8,402 bases of DNA from Thermoguttaceae bacterium. GTDB lineage: Bacteria > Planctomycetota > Planctomycetia > Pirellulales > Thermoguttaceae. Positions within the stretch are counted from its first letter, which is position 1, and the number at the start of each line of letters is the position of its first letter. The notes under the pieces were generated by a model. It ran no database searches. It was not told where the DNA came from and worked only from the letters and a program-made list of their open reading frames with translations. Where the stretch lies: the NCBI GenBank assembly GCA_017549085.1, contig JAFYVO010000114.1, positions 1 to 8,402 on the forward strand. Direction: 5' to 3'. Shown here one piece after another: positions 6,601-8,402 of this stretch. Position numbers and translations under genes: made by a program.

Positions 6601-7028
6601 TGCGGCGAGTCGCGACGCACTTCTCGACCGCAGCTTTGGCAGTACGGCGTTCCGATTTTCGAGTAGAGCAAGCGCAAATAATCGCTCGTTTCGGTCGCCG
6701 TCCCCACCGTCGAGCGCGACATTTGCCCCAACGGACGCGACGTTACCGCGATCGCCGGGGGCGCGCCTTCGACTCGGTCGACGTCCGGACGTTCGAGCTT
6801 TTCCAAAAATTGGCGCGCGTACGCCGAAAAACTCTCGATATAACGCCGTTGCCCCTCCGCGTAAAGCACGTCGAGCGCAAGGCTGCTCTTACCGCTCCCG
6901 CTGACGCCGCAAAACGCGACCAACTTATAATAAGGAATGTCCAAATCGACCGATTTCAGGTTATGCGTTCGCGCGCCGCGCACCGAGATGCGCCCCGGAT
7001 TCGACTTAACGGAATGGAAAGAAGACAT
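3657..7028 (-). CDS. uvrA: Excinuclease ABC subunit A, with a large acidic insertion
   Basis: A 1123-residue damage-recognition ATPase of nucleotide excision repair that loads UvrB onto lesions. NBD1 has Walker A GVSGSGKSS (41-49), signature LSSGEQRR (667-674; the family norm is LSGGE), Walker B VLDEPTIGLH (691-700) and H-loop VVVEHD (722-727). NBD2 has Walker A GVSGAGKSS (819-827), signature LSGGESQR (1010-1017), Walker B ILDEPTTGLH (1035-1044) and VVEHN (1067-1071). Zinc modules are C450/C453 with C474/C477, and C920/C923 with C943/C946; CPMC at 586-589 lies in the insertion domain. The usual length is near 940. The excess is mostly an acidic low-complexity block at 222-336 inside the UvrB-binding region, which resumes at PPIYFVVDR (369-377). 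I start at ATG 7028, just before the conserved RISVRGARTHNLK segment. A TTG 51 codons upstream would add an unlikely hydrophobic leader. The ribosome site is weak (GAGAG, 4 nt away). It could be a lineage-specific second UvrA paralogue, but the UvrB-binding flanks are present. Confidence 0.95.
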   Translation of the reverse strand: MSSFHSVKSNPGRISVRGARTHNLKSVDLDIPYYKLVAFCGVSGSGKSSLALDVLYAEGQRRYIESFSAYARQFLEKLERPDVDRVEGAPPAIAVTSRPLGQMSRSTVGTATETSDYLRLLYSKIGTPYCQSCGREVRRDSPQGIVDALSGLAEGTRVLVAFSPSTESLRGAKPDFEAEWKEKGFRRGVAMGESFNLDDPGGFPIEKYAEARLLYLAAATRSDEEEFAEYGLRSSDDELDYVDGRNGGDSDEDGGLDEAVAARDGADDDAEFDASFADGVVDDLGEREAAEEARADATESGKSKARRGRKKEGDAEELENDENGLENGANLDDAKTPSRLLTIDPDGEDGALRQYLERRNEIKKAPGAPPIYFVVDRAQIGKTSTERLFEAVDTALAYGDSRCWVFVEGDATLKTRDENDETVERTRTGTPFQLDGERWTLVGFSRRTRCEDCGVEFPSIEPKLFSFNSPLGACPCCEGFGNLMALDFDLIFPNKKRSIHDGAVAPWNSAAYRDNLKRFLAIADELGVRTRVPFEELTRKELNLLLNGSRRLGYEGLNGFFIRLQKQKYKMHIRVFLSRWRCYRTCPMCDGARLRQEALAVKIGGKSIHDLSSAPISQILKTIESWELSPWKRKVGKIALDQTRARLKYLEQVGLGYLTLDRPMKTLSSGEQRRVSLTSTLGSNLVDMLYVLDEPTIGLHPQDTERLLESIEGLRDRGNTVVVVEHDETILEAADRVVEIGPEAGQGGGRVVFEGTIDEMKASPDSLTGSYLSGRRVGGGIPRRRILENGFVEVAGATGRNLKNVNAVFPLGVLCVVAGVSGAGKSSLVQETLYPALCSKLGSDAAAPKGLPYEKLLGYDQLDEVALIDQTPIGRSPRSNPVTYLKIFDDIRALYAETPDAKAAGYNAGYFSFNVDGGRCNACKGEGFLAIDMQFMADVYVRCPLCNGRRYQQNILDVTYRGRNIAEALDMTAREAFSFFRGQPKIQQKLKRLCDVGLDYLRLGQPANTLSGGESQRLKLAARLSDARKGPCLFILDEPTTGLHFADVVQLLDGFNALLETGNSLIVVEHNLQMMRAADYIIELGPGAADEGGTIIAEGTPEQIAQNPASKTGPYLAKALAQR

Positions 7029-7205
7029 AACGCTCTCTTTGACAAAAGTTTCGGCAACCAGTTCGGTTGGCCGACCGAAAATCAAAACAAGGAACCAAAA
7101 ACCGAGAAAGCCGCGTTTCCCGGCGTCTCCGCGCGACAAGTCGACAAGGAAACGGAAATCGTCGCCGGTTTCACTTTTCAAAATCGACGCGACCTCGCTT
7201 GTCTT

Positions 7206-7233
7206 ATTATACCCGGAGACGGCGACGACGCAA
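7206..7233 (-). promoter_or_regulatory. Predicted promoter for uvrA
   Basis: On the minus strand TTGCGT (7233-7228), 16 nt, then TATAAT (7211-7206). The -10 is perfect and the -35 partial. The expected start near 7199 gives a leader of about 170 nt. No clear LexA-type operator palindrome was seen around it. Confidence 0.5.
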
Positions 7234-7368
7234 GCGACCGGCGCGCCGTTCGACGCAAAAAAACGCCGACTTTCTTCGTTTTGCCCCCTTTTTACTCCCC
7301 AATCGCGTCGATTTCGTCGACGGCGCCCCTTTTTCCTCTCGCCGCTCTCGCCCGTCGCTTACTTTTCG

Positions 7369-7397
7369 TTGAAAACAAAAACGTTCAATAATATAAA
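7369..7397 (+). promoter_or_regulatory. Candidate distal promoter for ftsH
   Basis: TTGAAA (7369-7374), 17 nt, then TATAAA (7392-7397): each box matches consensus at 5 of 6 and the spacing is ideal. It would start a transcript about 270 nt before ftsH. The local A/T-richness raises the chance of a false match. Confidence 0.4.
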
Positions 7398-7483
7398 AAC
7401 GGCGGATTATTCGACGTTTTGCGCGCCGTTCCTTGTTTTCGCGCCTTTTCTTCCCAAGCGTCCTTTCCGCTCAAACCTTGCGA

Positions 7484-7505
7484 CCGCTATATTTCCGCTA
7501 TTTTT
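7484..7505 (+). repeat. 11-bp tandem repeat, two copies
   Basis: CCGCTATATTT (7484-7494) is followed directly by CCGCTATTTTT (7495-7505), with one mismatch. It lies between the two candidate ftsH promoters. It may be a regulator site or simple slippage. Confidence 0.5.
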
Positions 7506-7550
7506 CCTTCAAGAGGCGCGGGGCCGGGTAGTTTTTTTTGACGGCGGCGC

Positions 7551-7556
7551 TATAAT
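7551..7556 (+). promoter_or_regulatory. Candidate proximal ftsH promoter (-10 box only)
   Basis: A perfect TATAAT followed by AAGG. The best-spaced -35 (TAGTTT, 16 nt upstream) is poor, and TTGACG at 7538-7543 is only 7 nt away, too close to pair with it. If real, the start is near 7563 and the leader is about 114 nt. Confidence 0.4.
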
Positions 7557-7566
7557 AAGGAACGAG

Positions 7567-7644
7567 TCGTTTAAGGCGGGCCTTCCGTTAAGACGACCGG
7601 TATTCGCTTAGAAAAATCGCGCGAACCGTCGCAATCGGTCGCGC
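7567..7644 (+). other. Two hairpins in the ftsH leader
   Basis: Hairpin 1 pairs TCGTTTAA (7567-7574) with TTAAGACGA (7588-7596), with one bulged base. Hairpin 2 pairs GCGCG-A-ACCG (7619-7628) with CGGTCGCGC (7636-7644), 9 bp with one bulged A and a 7-nt loop. They lie just upstream of the AAAGGA ribosome site (7661-7666). This could affect mRNA stability or translation, but a regulatory role is inference only. Confidence 0.35.
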
Positions 7645-7676
7645 TCCTTATTAATATCGCAAAGGACGCTTGTTTT

Positions 7677-8402
7677 ATGAACGCTCGTTCGCCTTTTAAC
7701 TTCCTTGTCGGCGCTCTCGCTCCGGTCGCTCTTTTCTCGGAGCGCCGCGACGGCTCGAAGAACGGCGCGCCGATCAGCGACGAAACTTACGACCGTATTC
7801 CCGACAAATTCAAGACGCCGATTCCGGACGTTTCGTCGAAACGCGACGACCTCAAACGCCGTCGCGAAGAGCCGCCGCGCCGCCGTCCGACGCCGCCTCA
7901 ACCGGAGGGCCGCTCTCCTCTTCCGAACATTTTGCTCGCGCTCGCGCTCGCGTCGGTCGCGTTTTTCGCTTATCAATCGTTCTTCCTTTCGAAGTCGACG
8001 GAGATCGCTTGGACCGCGTTCAACGAAGCGCTCGACGCCAACGAAATCGAAACGGCGAACTTGAAAGGCAACCGTCTTTCCGGCGAACTGCGCGAAATCC
8101 CTTCGCTCGACCGTTGGGCGGAAATCGTTCCGAACGGCAAAAAGACGTTCGAGCGTTTGATCGCGCAATTCGATCGTTCGCACCCGGAAAAAGCGAAAGA
8201 GTTCCAAGCCGCGTTGGAGGCGAAACAACTCGCGACTTCCGTCAAAACGACCGAAGACGGCGTCGAAATCGCGTTGAAAGCCGGCGACGACGTTCTCCGA
8301 ACGCGGCTCCTCCCGAGCGACGCGACGGCGGAGCAAACGCAAGCGGCGCAAGAGAATTTAGCGCAAAATTACCAACTCGGTTTCCAAATCGCTCAACGTT
8401 GG
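7677..8402 (+). CDS. ftsH: FtsH-type ATP-dependent zinc metalloprotease, N-terminal part (cut by window end)
   Basis: An open frame of 242 codons runs off the right edge. Start ATG 7677 has AAAGGA 10 nt upstream. Residues 1-82 are a hydrophilic, arginine/proline-rich extension (RRREEPPRRRPTPPQPEG at 61-78). Residues 83-104 form one transmembrane segment (PNILLALALASVAFFAYQSF). Then STEIAWTAFNEALDANEIET and the following LKGNRLSGEL (residues 107-138) match the pattern of the FtsH periplasmic domain, in which a [D/E]-I-x-[Y/W]-x-x-F segment leads to a strand and an x-G-x-x-x-G-x-L turn. FtsH is a hexameric inner-membrane AAA+ protease that degrades misfolded membrane proteins. The AAA module, HEXXH zinc site and second membrane segment would lie beyond the window, so the assignment rests on the N-terminal architecture alone. 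Both the extension before the first membrane segment and the periplasmic part (at least 138 residues) are longer than in E. coli. Confidence 0.75.
   Translation, partial: MNARSPFNFLVGALAPVALFSERRDGSKNGAPISDETYDRIPDKFKTPIPDVSSKRDDLKRRREEPPRRRPTPPQPEGRSPLPNILLALALASVAFFAYQSFFLSKSTEIAWTAFNEALDANEIETANLKGNRLSGELREIPSLDRWAEIVPNGKKTFERLIAQFDRSHPEKAKEFQAALEAKQLATSVKTTEDGVEIALKAGDDVLRTRLLPSDATAEQTQAAQENLAQNYQLGFQIAQRW

Larger units (their letters stand above)
7029..7676. other. Divergent uvrA-ftsH intergenic region
   Basis: A 648-bp gap with no supported gene. It holds a uvrA promoter on the minus strand, two candidate ftsH promoters on the plus strand, an 11-bp tandem repeat and a structured ftsH leader. 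The plus strand is pyrimidine-rich from about 7262 to 7345 and about 7432 to 7510. Open frames here are continuations of antisense frames and carry no family signal. Confidence 0.65.

Noticed and set aside
7029..7181. N-terminal extension of UvrA from a TTG at 7181
   Set aside because: The added 51 residues include a hydrophobic stretch unlike UvrA, no good ribosome site precedes it, and the conserved family start lies just after ATG 7028.
5175..7391. Very long plus-strand open frame (about 738 codons) opposite uvrA
   Set aside because: It is antisense to a clear uvrA with all catalytic motifs. Its translation is arginine-rich without family motifs, and such frames arise because the codons TTA, CTA and TCA are rare in the real gene.
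7538..7556. TTGACG next to TATAAT as a complete promoter
   Set aside because: The boxes are only 7 nt apart, which does not fit a sigma70-type promoter. Only the TATAAT was kept as a candidate.

Overview
This is an 8.4-kb piece of a bacterial chromosome holding five protein genes: four housekeeping or metabolic genes on the minus strand and the start of a fifth gene on the plus strand. The proteins have a planctomycete look. These traits are an FtsH with a long arginine/proline-rich cytoplasmic extension, an oversized UvrA with an LSSGE first signature, and an orphan radical SAM protein with a CNFRCVYC core. Coding sequence is moderately GC-rich, with long gaps between genes. I would guess Planctomycetota, possibly a gut-associated Pirellulales-type lineage. 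That placement rests on familiarity with the proteins, not on an alignment.

Layout from left to right. Positions 1-184 are noncoding and contain a 14-bp tandem repeat. Positions 185-1036 (-) encode an orphan radical SAM protein with a TTG start and a strong ribosome binding site. Positions 1037-1664 form a repeat-rich gap with three copies of a composite element: the anchor GGTCGACAAAA followed by degenerate 9-bp units. Positions 1665-2672 (-) are ilvC and 2804-3304 (-) are ilvN, both for branched-chain amino acid synthesis and probably one transcript from a good promoter at 3390-3417. Positions 3305-3656 hold that promoter, another nonamer array, and a perfect 17-bp hairpin just past uvrA. 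Positions 3657-7028 (-) are uvrA, for nucleotide excision repair. Positions 7029-7676 form a divergent promoter region. From 7677 to the window edge (+) is the N-terminal part of an FtsH-type membrane protease.

The genes do not form a single pathway. IlvN regulates acetolactate synthase (the large subunit is not in the window), and IlvC carries out the following step. uvrA and ftsH are divergently transcribed from a shared 648-bp region, with candidate promoters for each.

I see no phage genes, transposase, CRISPR array, rRNA or tRNA, and no defence or biosynthetic cluster. The least ordinary observations are the 9-bp-periodic intergenic repeats with their GTCGAC-containing anchor, and a roughly 115-residue highly acidic insertion inside the UvrB-binding region of UvrA.
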